Of a DNA stretch of 64,000 bases, positions 48,343 through 56,726 are shown one piece after another. Positions within the stretch are counted from its first letter, which is position 1, and each line of letters begins with the position of its first letter. The notes beneath the pieces were generated by a model that worked only from the letters and a program-made list of their open reading frames with translations, was not told the DNA's origin and made no database searches. The position numbers were made by a program, and so were the translations under genes. This DNA comes from Amycolatopsis tolypomycina (GTDB taxonomy: Bacteria > Actinomycetota > Actinomycetes > Mycobacteriales > Pseudonocardiaceae): contig NZ_FNSO01000004.1 in the NCBI RefSeq assembly GCF_900105945.1, positions 4,092,001 to 4,156,000 on the forward strand, read 5' to 3'.

Positions 48343-49501
48343 AAAGGGCCGCCAGCAGCAGCCCGCTGCGCGGCTTCGGCGTGAAGTACGTGGCCTTCCG
48401 CGGCATCCGGCGACCGGCCGCGTGCACGGCCAGGACGTCGGCGTGGCTCACCGGTGCCAGCAGCACCACGGCGTCCGCGTCCGGGGGCAGCGGGCGTCCG
48501 GCCGGGAGGGGACGGACGCACGGACCGTCCGGGTCCACGCCGAGCGCGCGGGCGAACAGGACCTGCTCGACGACCTCGTGGTCGATCACCGGCCACGGCC
48601 CGGCTGGGGCCGGCAGGGGCACGCGCAGCACCGCCGTGCCGGCGCGCACCACCACCTCGCCGGGCGCCGGCACGGCGTGGTCGTCGTAGCGGACGTCCAG
48701 GCCGGCCGCGCTCCAGCGCGTCACCAGGTCCTCCGGGCCGAGGCCGGTGCCGGTGAGGACGCGGTGGATCGCGCCGATCCGCAGCGCCGGGCCCGCGGTG
48801 ACCAGGGCGAGCAGCGCGCCGTGGCCGGCCGCCGCCGCGGCGGCCACGCGGTGGTTGCCGTCGGCGACCAGGAGGTCCGTGGCGGCCACCGCGGCCAGCA
48901 GGCGGCTTTGCAGGGGGCCTTCGGGCACCACCCACAGGTCGTGGCGCCGCCCGACTGCGTCCGAAGTGGACAAATCGGGCAGGCCGAGGCCGGCGCAGGC
49001 CTGCTCGACCTGCTCCGTCAGCTCCGGGCCACCGGCGGCCGGGACGAGCATCGCCGCGCTGGTCGCGCAGCCCAGGCCGGCGAGGACGGCGGCTCGTTCG
49101 GCGACGACGTCGGGGTAGACGTCCTCCGTGTGACGGACGCGCGCGGCGCCGTCGTCGGTCACCGCGGCCGGGTCGACCAGGCAGAGCAGGCCGAGCGCCG
49201 CGCCGTCCGGCCCTTCGATCCGGTAGGGCGCGACGACGGTGCGGACCGGCCGGTAGAACCGCTTGCGCAGCCGTTCGAGCACGGCACGCGCGACCGGGAC
49301 GGCGGCCGTGAGGTCCAGACCGCGGGCCAGGGCGGCGGGCGTGCGGGCGGGGTGCTGCACGGCCAGGAGGCTGTCCGCGGCACCGGGCGCGGCCAGGGCC
49401 GCGACCACGCGCTCGGGCTCGGCGAACTCGTCGACGTCGGGGCCCGGGACCGCGTCGCGGACCACCCAGCCCCGCCCGATCGGCCGGATCCAGTCGCTCA
49501 T
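48341..49501 (-). CDS. DUF1015 family protein
   Basis: 386 aa from ATG 49501. RFYRPVRTVVAPYRIEG, ATDLLVADGNHRVAAAAAAG and the C-terminal AVVLLAPVSHADVLAVHAAG plus MPRKATYFTPKPRSGLLLAA are the family hallmarks. DUF1015 proteins are conserved but uncharacterised; HR/K-rich pockets suggest a nucleotide or phosphate ligand, unproven. ATG 49510 is an alternative. Divergent from the MFS gene with about 120 nt between. Its stop lies in the islet repeat. Confidence 0.85.
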   Translation of the reverse strand: MSDWIRPIGRGWVVRDAVPGPDVDEFAEPERVVAALAAPGAADSLLAVQHPARTPAALARGLDLTAAVPVARAVLERLRKRFYRPVRTVVAPYRIEGPDGAALGLLCLVDPAAVTDDGAARVRHTEDVYPDVVAERAAVLAGLGCATSAAMLVPAAGGPELTEQVEQACAGLGLPDLSTSDAVGRRHDLWVVPEGPLQSRLLAAVAATDLLVADGNHRVAAAAAAGHGALLALVTAGPALRIGAIHRVLTGTGLGPEDLVTRWSAAGLDVRYDDHAVPAPGEVVVRAGTAVLRVPLPAPAGPWPVIDHEVVEQVLFARALGVDPDGPCVRPLPAGRPLPPDADAVVLLAPVSHADVLAVHAAGRRMPRKATYFTPKPRSGLLLAAL

Positions 49502-49622
49502 CCTGACCATCTTCCGCCACGGGCGCCGCGAAATTCGCTGGGGCCGGTCCCGCCGGGATGGAATGCTTAGGACTGCAAAGTAGTTGACTCCGGTCATGAC
49601 CGTCCCGAGGAGCACCCCGCCG

Positions 49623-51131
49623 ATGACGACGTCCGCCGCCACGAAGGGGGTCGGCTTCCGGTCCGAACGCGGCCCGGTGCTGATCGCGGTCATGCTCAGC
49701 ACGGCGCTGGTCGCGCTGGACAGCACGATCATCGCGACCGCCGTGCCGTCGGTGGTGCAGGACCTCGGCGGCTTCGCGCAGTTCCCGTGGCTGTTCTCGA
49801 TCTACCTGCTCACCCAGGCCGTGACGGTGCCGCTCTACGGCAAGTTCGCCGACGTGCTCGGCCGGCGGCCGGTGATGTTCTTCGGCATCGCGGCGTTCCT
49901 GGTCGGTTCGATCCTGTGCGGCGTCGCCTGGAGCATGCCGGTGCTGATCGCCGCCCGCGCGGTCCAGGGCATCGGCGCCGGCGCGATCCAGCCGATGTCG
50001 ATGACGATCATCGGCGACCTGTACACGGTGGAGGAACGCGCGCGCGTGCAGGGCTACGTGGCCAGCGTGTGGGGCGCGGCTTCGGTGGTCGGCCCGACGC
50101 TCGGCGGGCTGTTCGCCGAGTACCTGGACTGGCGCTGGATCTTCTTCATCAACCTGCCGCTGGGCGCGATCGCGGCGTTCATGCTGTTCCGCGGCTTCGC
50201 CGAGCGCGTGGAGCGCAAGCCGCACAAGGTCGACTACCTCGGCGCGGCGCTGCTGACGATCGGCTGCTCCCTCATCATCCTCGGCCTCCTCGAAGGCGGC
50301 GTCGCGTGGGCGTGGGGCTCGGTGCCGAGCGTGGCGATCTTCGTCGCGGGCGCGGCACTGCTGGTGGCGTTCGTGCTGGTGGAGAAGCGCGCGGCCGAGC
50401 CGGTGCTGCCACTGTGGGTGTTCACCCGGCGCGTCCTGGTGGGCGGCAACCTGGTGGCGCTGGTGGTCGGCGCGGTCCTGATGGGACTGACGTCGTACCT
50501 GCCGACGTACGCCCAGGGCGTGCTCGGCGCGGGGGCGCTGGTGGCGGGCTTCGCGGTGGCGGCGCTGACGGTGGGCTGGCCGATTTCGGCGTCCCTGGCG
50601 GGCAAGATCTACCTGCGCATCGGCTTCCGCGACACGGCGTTGATCGGCAGCGTGTTCATCATCGCGGGCGGCGTCCTGGTGGCCCGGCTGGGCGCGCAGT
50701 CGTCCCTGTGGGCGGCGGCGTTCGCGGCGTTCGTCCTCGGGATCGGCCTGGGCCTGGCGGCGAGCCCGACACTGGTGGCGATCCAGTCGGTGGTGGGCTG
50801 GGACCGCCGCGGCGTGGTGACGGCGACGAACCTGTTCAGCAGGTCACTGGGCAGCGCGGTCGGCGCGGCGGTGTTCGGGGCGATCGCGAACGCGACGCTG
50901 GCGGAACGGTTCGCCTCCCCGCCGGCCGGGGTCGGGCCGCTGCCGCCGTCGGTGGACGCGACGAGCCTGGTGCTGGGTGGCCACACCGACGATTCGCCGG
51001 CGGCGGTGTTCGTGCGGGGGGCGCTGGCGGATGCGACGCACTATGTGTTCCTGGGTTTGCTGGCCGTCGCCGTGCTTTCGGTGGGCGCACTGTTGCTGAT
51101 GCCACGGAAAACGGAGCAACTGGAGTTCTGA
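49623..51131 (+). CDS. MFS exporter, DHA2 (EmrB/QacA) type
   Basis: 502 aa with about 14 helices from ATG 49623, with GAGGAG ten nt upstream (ATG 49596 is an alternative). LVALDSTIIATAVPSVVQDL is the DHA2 first-helix motif, GKFADVLGRRPVMFFG is motif A, and ASVVGPTLGGLFAEYLDWRWIF is motif C of exporters, here quoted in parts: GPTLGGLFAEY then WRWIFFINLPLG. A proton-driven multidrug-type exporter. The substrate is not known. No regulator gene is adjacent. Confidence 0.9.
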   Translation: MTTSAATKGVGFRSERGPVLIAVMLSTALVALDSTIIATAVPSVVQDLGGFAQFPWLFSIYLLTQAVTVPLYGKFADVLGRRPVMFFGIAAFLVGSILCGVAWSMPVLIAARAVQGIGAGAIQPMSMTIIGDLYTVEERARVQGYVASVWGAASVVGPTLGGLFAEYLDWRWIFFINLPLGAIAAFMLFRGFAERVERKPHKVDYLGAALLTIGCSLIILGLLEGGVAWAWGSVPSVAIFVAGAALLVAFVLVEKRAAEPVLPLWVFTRRVLVGGNLVALVVGAVLMGLTSYLPTYAQGVLGAGALVAGFAVAALTVGWPISASLAGKIYLRIGFRDTALIGSVFIIAGGVLVARLGAQSSLWAAAFAAFVLGIGLGLAASPTLVAIQSVVGWDRRGVVTATNLFSRSLGSAVGAAVFGAIANATLAERFASPPAGVGPLPPSVDATSLVLGGHTDDSPAAVFVRGALADATHYVFLGLLAVAVLSVGALLLMPRKTEQLEF

Positions 51132-51388
51132 CGCTTTTCTTCGGCCGCGGACCGAATTGATCAGAAGACGCTGCCGCGTGCACGTGCAATCGAGCGCGCA
51201 CCTGCTCGATACCTTGCCACCACACGGAAGGCCGCCACACCGGGCGTCCGACAAATGTCCTGGATCTGACCTGGAATCAAAGGGCAACCGCGCGGCCGGA
51301 CGTGCGTTATCCTGCTCTCGGCGGTGTTGATCCGTCACGTTCCGCAGTTAAATTGACGCACGCCCGTCGAGAACCCGGGGGGACGCAC

Positions 51389-51604
51389 GTGGCCGAACAA
51401 GACGGGCAGCCTGCGATCGAGACAGGCTCACCCAGGCTGACCTGGGTGAAGAGTTCGGCCAGCGCGGACGGTCCCGAGAAGGATTGCGTCGAGGTCGCCA
51501 CCACGGCCGATCGCGTGCACGTGCGGGACTCGAAGCACCCCCACCCCAGCCTGTCCTTCACGCGGGAAACCTGGCGGATGTTCCTCGGCAGCCGCCGCTC
51601 CTAG
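51389..51604 (+). CDS. DUF397 protein
   Basis: 71 aa from GTG 51389 with GGGGGG six nt upstream. RLTWVKSSASADGPEKDCVE, VHVRDSKHP and SLSFTRETWRMFLGSRR are the full DUF397 signature. In actinomycetes DUF397 proteins are coded next to XRE/DUF5753 proteins and act in developmental and antibiotic regulation, probably as antagonistic partners. Here the DUF397 gene comes first and its partner XRE gene follows 204 nt later, with a terminator between. Confidence 0.92.
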   Translation: MAEQDGQPAIETGSPRLTWVKSSASADGPEKDCVEVATTADRVHVRDSKHPHPSLSFTRETWRMFLGSRRS

Positions 51605-51620
51605 CCACACCGCACCGGCC

Positions 51621-51660
51621 ACCCTGGTCCCCCTCACAAGGGGGTTGACCAGGGTTTTTT
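51621..51660 (+). terminator. rho-independent terminator after DUF397
   Basis: ACCCTGGTC (51621-51629) pairs with GACCAGGGT (51647-51655), with an inner CCCCCT/AGGGGG stem, and ends in TTTTTT (51655-51660). It is one of the few canonical U-tract terminators in the window. Confidence 0.9.
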
Positions 51661-51723
51661 CAGTTTGCCGTAGTCCGCTGAGCGAACCGGCATTCATCCA
51701 AGTGACTGTCGGCCGGGTCTCAA

Positions 51724-51739
51724 AGTGACGGTTGTCACT
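51724..51739. promoter_or_regulatory. XRE operator candidate AGTGAC-GGTT-GTCACT
   Basis: A 6-bp inverted repeat with a 4-nt centre, 70 nt before the XRE start, in the promoter stretch. Dimeric XRE repressors use sites of this size. Confidence 0.5.
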
Positions 51740-51808
51740 GGGGATGCTATCGTTCTGCCATGTAGCAGACAGCCACGTGCTGCCGGAGCGATAGGAGTGG
51801 AAGCGATC

Positions 51809-52672
51809 ATGACTAGGGCGCACTCGCCAGTGGCCAGCCAGCGGCGAGTGCTGGGAGAGATCAGGGAGGCGCGCGAAACCCTGCACCTCACCCAGAAGGA
51901 CGTCGCGGAAGCGCTGGACTGGTCGGTCTCGAAACTCATCCGCATCGAGAACGGCAGCGTCGGCCTGTCGATCACCGACCTGAAGGCTCTCCTGCTGCAC
52001 TACGGCATCACCGACCGGGACCGCGTCGAGACCTACGTCGAGATGGCCAAAGCCGGCCGGAAACCGGGCTGGTGGGACAAGTACAAGCACACGAGCAGCC
52101 CGGAGTTCCTGAAGTTCCTCGGCCTGGAGTCGGCAGCGGTCATCATCCGCCAGTACCAGCTGCACCTCATCCCGGGCCTGCTGCAGGTTCCCGAATACAC
52201 GCGATCGCTGGTGGCCAAGGACACCGGTGACCCGGAAGTCCAGGAGCGCCGGATCCGGCTCCGGGCCGAGCGGCAAGAACGGCTCGGGGACACCGACCTC
52301 GAGCACTTCTTCATCCTCGACGAATCGGTGCTGCGGCGACGCGTGACGGACGGCGACGGCTGGCGAACCCAGCTGCACCACCTCCGCGAGATCTCCCGGC
52401 GGCCCAACGTCACCCTGCAGATCCTGCCGTTCGAGGCCGGGTGGATCGACGGGATGCAGAGCTCCTTCGAACTGCTCCAGCTGTCCGAGCAGGACAACGA
52501 CCTGTTCCTCAACCTTTCGCAGCCCGACGGTGACCTGTTCTTCGACGACGTCATCGGCGCCGAAAAGGCCGCTCAGTTCATCCAGATCTTCTACCGCTTG
52601 GAAGGCGCCGCACGGACTCCCGAGGAAACACCCGGCTTCATCGACAAGGTGCTGCAGGAACTGGAGGACTGA
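51809..52672 (+). CDS. XRE-family regulator with DUF5753 domain
   Basis: 287 aa from ATG 51809 with AGGAG upstream. The helix-turn-helix (15-75) reads VLGEIREARETLHLTQKDVA, LDWSVSKLIRIENGSVGLS. The DUF5753 region from about 95 has YQLHLIPGLLQVPEYTRSL, ERRIRLRAERQERL, FFILDESVLRRRV and VTLQILPFEAG. These proteins pair with a DUF397 partner. Homologues of WhiJ/BldB systems control differentiation in Streptomyces. Hairpin at 52688 follows. Confidence 0.93.
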   Translation: MTRAHSPVASQRRVLGEIREARETLHLTQKDVAEALDWSVSKLIRIENGSVGLSITDLKALLLHYGITDRDRVETYVEMAKAGRKPGWWDKYKHTSSPEFLKFLGLESAAVIIRQYQLHLIPGLLQVPEYTRSLVAKDTGDPEVQERRIRLRAERQERLGDTDLEHFFILDESVLRRRVTDGDGWRTQLHHLREISRRPNVTLQILPFEAGWIDGMQSSFELLQLSEQDNDLFLNLSQPDGDLFFDDVIGAEKAAQFIQIFYRLEGAARTPEETPGFIDKVLQELED

Positions 52673-53058
52673 TGAAACGCGCGTGAGGAAGCGGCCCCCG
52701 GCTGGTACCCAGGGGCCGCTTCGGAAAGGCAATACCTCCGACCCACCCAGAAGCAAGCGCGGACATACTGCCGAGGCGCCAGCATACGACCCCGCATCCC
52801 GGGGACGGAGCCACCGTCTGGCTTATGGCCCAGAAACACTTCTCCGGGGACACAACGTCACCCTTACCGGTGACTCAGCGCCGCCCGAGCCGAACGCGCA
52901 GGCCACGAGCCTGTAGCCGGCCCCGCGCCGTCTCTCCCAAGGACAGGGTTGTCCGCGTTGCACCGCCGGTGCGAACCGAGGTGCACCCGGTCGCGCCCGT
53001 GCGACCCGAGCCATGTCCGCCGCGCCGCCGAAGCGGGCGGCCCGCCCGAGGAGATCCG
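52673..53058. other. 386-nt intergenic region
   Basis: Apart from the hairpin at 52688-52722 no gene, repeat or operator is recognised. It carries the promoter of the 53059 ORF and its neighbour; A+T content is only slightly raised around 52725-52760. Confidence 0.5.
52688..52722 (+). terminator. hairpin terminator after XRE gene
   Basis: GAAGCGGCCCC (52688-52698) and GGGGCCGCTTC (52712-52722) pair perfectly around a 13-nt loop, 15 nt after the XRE stop. No U-tract. Confidence 0.7.
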
Positions 53059-53169
53059 GTGAAAACCGAAGTCCGCGCCGACCACAGACCGTTCCCCTGC
53101 CCGTACCCCGCGCTGGCCAGCCGGGCCGGTGCGCTCTGCTACGCCTTCCCCGCGGGGTGGCGACAATGA
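53059..53169 (+). CDS. 36-codon leader ORF coupled to the downstream gene
   Basis: GTG 53059 is preceded by GAGGAG with a 5-nt spacer, the best ribosome-binding site in this stretch. The peptide begins VKTEVRADHRPFPCPYP and ends ALCYAFPAGWRQ, with two Cys and many Pro. Its stop overlaps the next ATG as ATGA, so ribosomes finishing it can restart on the downstream gene, which lacks its own clear site. It may be a small protein or only a coupling leader. Confidence 0.55.
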   Translation: MKTEVRADHRPFPCPYPALASRAGALCYAFPAGWRQ

Positions 53170-54365
53170 CCGACGACGACGTACCCGAGCGGCCCTGGGC
53201 GACCCGGATCGGCAAGTCCGTCCTCGTTCTCGCTCCGCATCCGGTCGCGCTGACCCGGCTCCGGGACCTCCTGCCGCTCGTCGAATCCGATCACCGGGTG
53301 CAGCACGTGTACTCCGTGCCCGATGACGGCGAGGACCGGCCCGATGCCGCCGACCTCGTCCGCGCCGACGGTGGGATCCTCCTGCCTGCCCGCCAAGCCG
53401 GCCGGATGAGCCACGGCCTCGTGCTCGCCGGCAGCACCCGCGGCCTCGACGACGTGGCGGGCCCTGCCCTGCTCGTGCCCCACGGTGGCGGCCTCGGGCA
53501 GTACCGCTCCGGCGAACGCGTCACCGGCCTCGACTCCGCCCAGCTGGTGCGGGCCGGGCGGGTGCGCGCCGACCGGATCGTGCTCACCCACGCCCGTGAA
53601 CTGGACCTGCTCGCCGAGACCTGCCCGCAGGCCGTCCCGCACGCCGTCGTCGCCGGGGACATCGCCTTCGACCGGCTCGTCGCCAGCCTCCCCTACCGCG
53701 AACGCTACCGGCGCAAGCTCGGCGTCCGGCCCGGTCAGGAGCTCGTGGTCGTCACGTCGACCTGGTCCGCCCGCTCGGGCTTCGGCGTCGACCCCGAGCT
53801 GTTCCGGCGCGTCGTCGACGCCGCACCCGGTGCGCAGGTCGTCGCCTCGCTGCACCCGCAGATCTGGTCGCAGCACGGCACCGGCCAGGTGCTCGGCTGG
53901 CTCTCGGACGCCATCGAAGCCGGGCTCACCGTGCTCGCCCCGCACACCGACTGGCGCGGCGCGTTCGTCGCCGCCGACTGCGTGATGGCCGACTACACCT
54001 CGGTCGGGTGCTTCGCCGCCGGGCTCGGCACGCCCGTCCTGCGCATCCCGCACGGTCCCCAGCCGCTGCTCCCCGGCACCCCCGCCGCCGTCCTCGCCGA
54101 GCACACCCCGCTCTGGGATGCCACGCGGCCGCTGCTCCCCCAGCTCGCCGCCGCACGGGCCGCGGTGGACTCCGACCTCGGCGCGCACATCGCCGGCCTG
54201 CTGACCTCACGCCCCGGCCAAGCCGGGAAGATCCTCCGGAAGACGATGTACGACCTGCTCGAACTCGACGAACCGGCCCGAGCCGTCCCGGTTTCCCCGG
54301 CGCCCCTGCCCCGGCGCCTGACGTGGCCGATGATCCCGGTGCCGCGCAGCCGGACGCACGGGTGA
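53166..54365 (+). CDS. GT-B-like / CDP-glycerol glycerophosphotransferase-like protein
   Basis: 399 aa. SVLVLAPHPVALTRLRDLLP, ALLVPHGGGLGQYRSG, VVAGDIAFDRLVASLPYRER, VVVTSTWSARSGFG and APHTDWRGAFVAADCVMADY fit two Rossmann domains of the GT-B fold. The C-terminal part resembles the CDP-glycerol:poly(glycerophosphate) transferase family, where a His near VASLHPQIW and DYTS (VMADYTSVGCFAAG) are equivalent to active-site positions. It may act on wall teichoic-acid-like polymers, but this is tentative. ATG 53166 is coupled to the upstream short ORF. Confidence 0.55.
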   Translation: MTDDDVPERPWATRIGKSVLVLAPHPVALTRLRDLLPLVESDHRVQHVYSVPDDGEDRPDAADLVRADGGILLPARQAGRMSHGLVLAGSTRGLDDVAGPALLVPHGGGLGQYRSGERVTGLDSAQLVRAGRVRADRIVLTHARELDLLAETCPQAVPHAVVAGDIAFDRLVASLPYRERYRRKLGVRPGQELVVVTSTWSARSGFGVDPELFRRVVDAAPGAQVVASLHPQIWSQHGTGQVLGWLSDAIEAGLTVLAPHTDWRGAFVAADCVMADYTSVGCFAAGLGTPVLRIPHGPQPLLPGTPAAVLAEHTPLWDATRPLLPQLAAARAAVDSDLGAHIAGLLTSRPGQAGKILRKTMYDLLELDEPARAVPVSPAPLPRRLTWPMIPVPRSRTHG

Positions 54366-54418
54366 CGAGCCCGGCGCCGGGCACCACCCCTGCCCGGCGC
54401 CGGCTCCTGATCACGACG

Positions 54419-56572
54419 TCATTCGCCGGCTTGCCCGGGCTCTCCGCCGGGAGCGGCGTCGGTGGCCTCGTGCGCCGCCAGCCGGGCCCGGATCCGCTCC
54501 CCCTGCGGCCCACCGGCCTGCTCGTACAGCTGCAGTGCCTCGACGAGGTGCCCCCGCGCCGCCGCCGGGTCGTCGGCGTACTCCGCCACGTCGGCGAAGC
54601 CGACCAGGACATCCGCCTGGTAGACCGGTGAACCGGACTCCGACAACACCGCCCACGCACGCTTCAGGCGCTCTGTCGCCGAAGGAACGTCGCCGCCTCG
54701 GGCGGCCAGGCGGGCGAGGCTCACCAAGACCTTCGCCTCGTCCTTCTCGTCCCCCATGCCGGCGAACATCCGCCGGGCGAGCTCGAGGTGCGGTACCGCT
54801 TCGGCACCACGATTCGCCGCCGCCAGCACCTCGCCGATCCGGCGGTGCCGTTGCGCGACACCGCGCTCGATGCCCAGCTCCGCTTCGATCTCCAGGCTGC
54901 CGCGGTAGCACGCGATCGCCGTGGCGACGTCCCCGCGGCCCTGCGCCGCCGTGCCCAGCTGGTCCAGCGCCACCGATTCGTTGTGCCGGCTGCCCGCCGC
55001 GCGCGCCAGCTCCAGCGCCCGGCCGCATTCCCGCTCCGCCGCTTCGAACCGGCCAAGGTCCAGGTAGGCGCGCCCCAGCTGGCAGCGCAGCCGCGCCTGG
55101 GCGACCGTGTTCCGGCAGCGCTGCGCCGCGGCGATCCCGAGCTCGTGCGAGCGCAGCCACCGGGGGAAGTGCTTCCGGTGCAGGAACAGCTCCCACAACG
55201 CCTCGCACAGCTGCCACGCCACCTCGTCGTGCTGCCGCGCGACCACTTCCTCGAGCACGACCAGCACGTCCGGCAGCTGCTCGTCGAGCCACTCGAGGGC
55301 GGCGCGCCCCGAACCGAACGCGGGCGGGGTGTTCCGGTACTGCTCGCACACCGGGCTGACCCGCCAGCGGTTCGGGATGACGACCAGGTTCGCCCGCGTC
55401 ATCTCGTGCAGGAACCAGGTCGCCACCCGCGGCACCACCTCGGCGCGGCCGGCGTCGTGCTGGGCACGCGCATGCAGCCGGACGAGGTCGTGGAACCGGT
55501 AGCGCAGGTCGTCGACCTCCTCCAGCAGACTCGCGTCGACGAGCCTCTGCAGGGCGTCGACGGGGTCCGCCAGCTCGGTCGCCGCGGCCGCCACGTCGAC
55601 GCCGAACGCGGCGCCGGGGAACTCGCTCAGCAGCCGGTACGCCTTCGCCGCCGGTTCCGGCAGTGCCCGGTACGACCAGTCGAACATCGCCGCCACCGGG
55701 GCGTCCCCCTCCGCCGTCAGTCTCGCCAGCCGCGACCGCTCGTCGCCGAGCTCGGCCACCACCCGCGCCACCGGCCACCGGGGCCGGGACGCCAGCCGGG
55801 CGGCCGCCACGCGCAGCGCGATCGGCAGCCGTCCGCACAGCGAGGCCAGCTCGGCGACCTCGTCGAGCTCGCCGGCGACCCGCGTCCGGCCCACGGCCCG
55901 GGCCACCAGTTCCACGGCCTGCGGCTGGGAAAGCGGTGCCACGTCGAGGAAACGCGCGCCTTCGGAGAGCAGCCCGTCCAGCCGCAGCCGGCTGGTCACG
56001 AGCACCGCGCAGCCGGCGGACGCGGGGATCAGCGGCCGGACCTGGGCCGCCGAAAACGCGTTGTCCAGGACGACGAGCAGCCGACGCCCCGCGGTCATCG
56101 TGCGGAACGACGCGGCCTGCTCGGCCAGGTCGGGCGGGACCCGCTCGGGCGCCACGCCCAGCGCGCGCAGGAACGCCCCGAGCGCCTCCTGCGGGCGCGC
56201 CGGCGGCCCGGGCGAGAACCCCCGCAGATCGGCGTAGAGCTCGCCGTCGGGATAGCGGCCGGCCTGCCGCGCACCCCAGGTGACGGCGAGGGCGGTCTTG
56301 CCGACCCCGCCCGGCCCGATCAGCACGGCGAGCGCGGGCCGTCCGCCGGATTCCTGCCCGGCGACCTCGTCCAGCACCGCGAGCTCGCCGGTCCGGCTCG
56401 TGAAGTGCGACGGCGACGGCGGCAGCTGCCGCGGTACCGGGTGCGGCGAGCGTGGCGCGGCGACCCAGACGTCGCCGGTGATCGTCCCAGCCTGCAGCAC
56501 CACCCCGGCCGCGCCGCCGTCGATGTGGTTGTGCACTTCGGATGGTGATGCGGCACCGCTCCGAGACGTCAT
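54419..56572 (-). CDS. NB-ARC STAND NTPase with TPR repeats (AfsR-like)
   Basis: 717 aa. The N-terminus has VHNHIDGGAAGVVLQAGTIT (13-32), a short glycine-rich motif. The NB-ARC/STAND domain follows, with Walker A GPGGVGKTAL (86-95), Walker B LLVVLDNA, sensor LVTSRLRLDG and LCGRLPIALRVAAARLA. A winged helix (320-400) leads to TPR-like repeats to the end (LGRAYLDLGRFEAAEREC, LGTAAQGRGDVATAIACYR). No SARP DNA-binding domain, TIR or nuclease domain is attached, so its output may be a partner protein. STAND proteins are ATP/ADP-gated oligomeric sensors. It is divergent from a cyclase-like gene that carries the same peptide motif. Confidence 0.85.
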   Translation of the reverse strand: MTSRSGAASPSEVHNHIDGGAAGVVLQAGTITGDVWVAAPRSPHPVPRQLPPSPSHFTSRTGELAVLDEVAGQESGGRPALAVLIGPGGVGKTALAVTWGARQAGRYPDGELYADLRGFSPGPPARPQEALGAFLRALGVAPERVPPDLAEQAASFRTMTAGRRLLVVLDNAFSAAQVRPLIPASAGCAVLVTSRLRLDGLLSEGARFLDVAPLSQPQAVELVARAVGRTRVAGELDEVAELASLCGRLPIALRVAAARLASRPRWPVARVVAELGDERSRLARLTAEGDAPVAAMFDWSYRALPEPAAKAYRLLSEFPGAAFGVDVAAAATELADPVDALQRLVDASLLEEVDDLRYRFHDLVRLHARAQHDAGRAEVVPRVATWFLHEMTRANLVVIPNRWRVSPVCEQYRNTPPAFGSGRAALEWLDEQLPDVLVVLEEVVARQHDEVAWQLCEALWELFLHRKHFPRWLRSHELGIAAAQRCRNTVAQARLRCQLGRAYLDLGRFEAAERECGRALELARAAGSRHNESVALDQLGTAAQGRGDVATAIACYRGSLEIEAELGIERGVAQRHRRIGEVLAAANRGAEAVPHLELARRMFAGMGDEKDEAKVLVSLARLAARGGDVPSATERLKRAWAVLSESGSPVYQADVLVGFADVAEYADDPAAARGHLVEALQLYEQAGGPQGERIRARLAAHEATDAAPGGEPGQAGE

Positions 56573-56726
56573 CCGAGAACTCCCCGCCCAGACTCGAACT
56601 TCCCTGTGTACCTCTCGCCCGTCCGGGACGGCACGGAAGCCGGGCGAATTACCTCGAACGTACGAGGACCGCGGTCCCCGCAGTCCGTCAGAATCGGGTA
56701 GCCACCGGCAACCAGGAAGGCCCGAC

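Noticed and set aside
47797..48344. Several 70-100 codon frames inside the islet non-coding part
   Set aside because: None has a ribosome-binding site, G+C-rich third positions or a recognisable motif, and they overlap each other on both strands.
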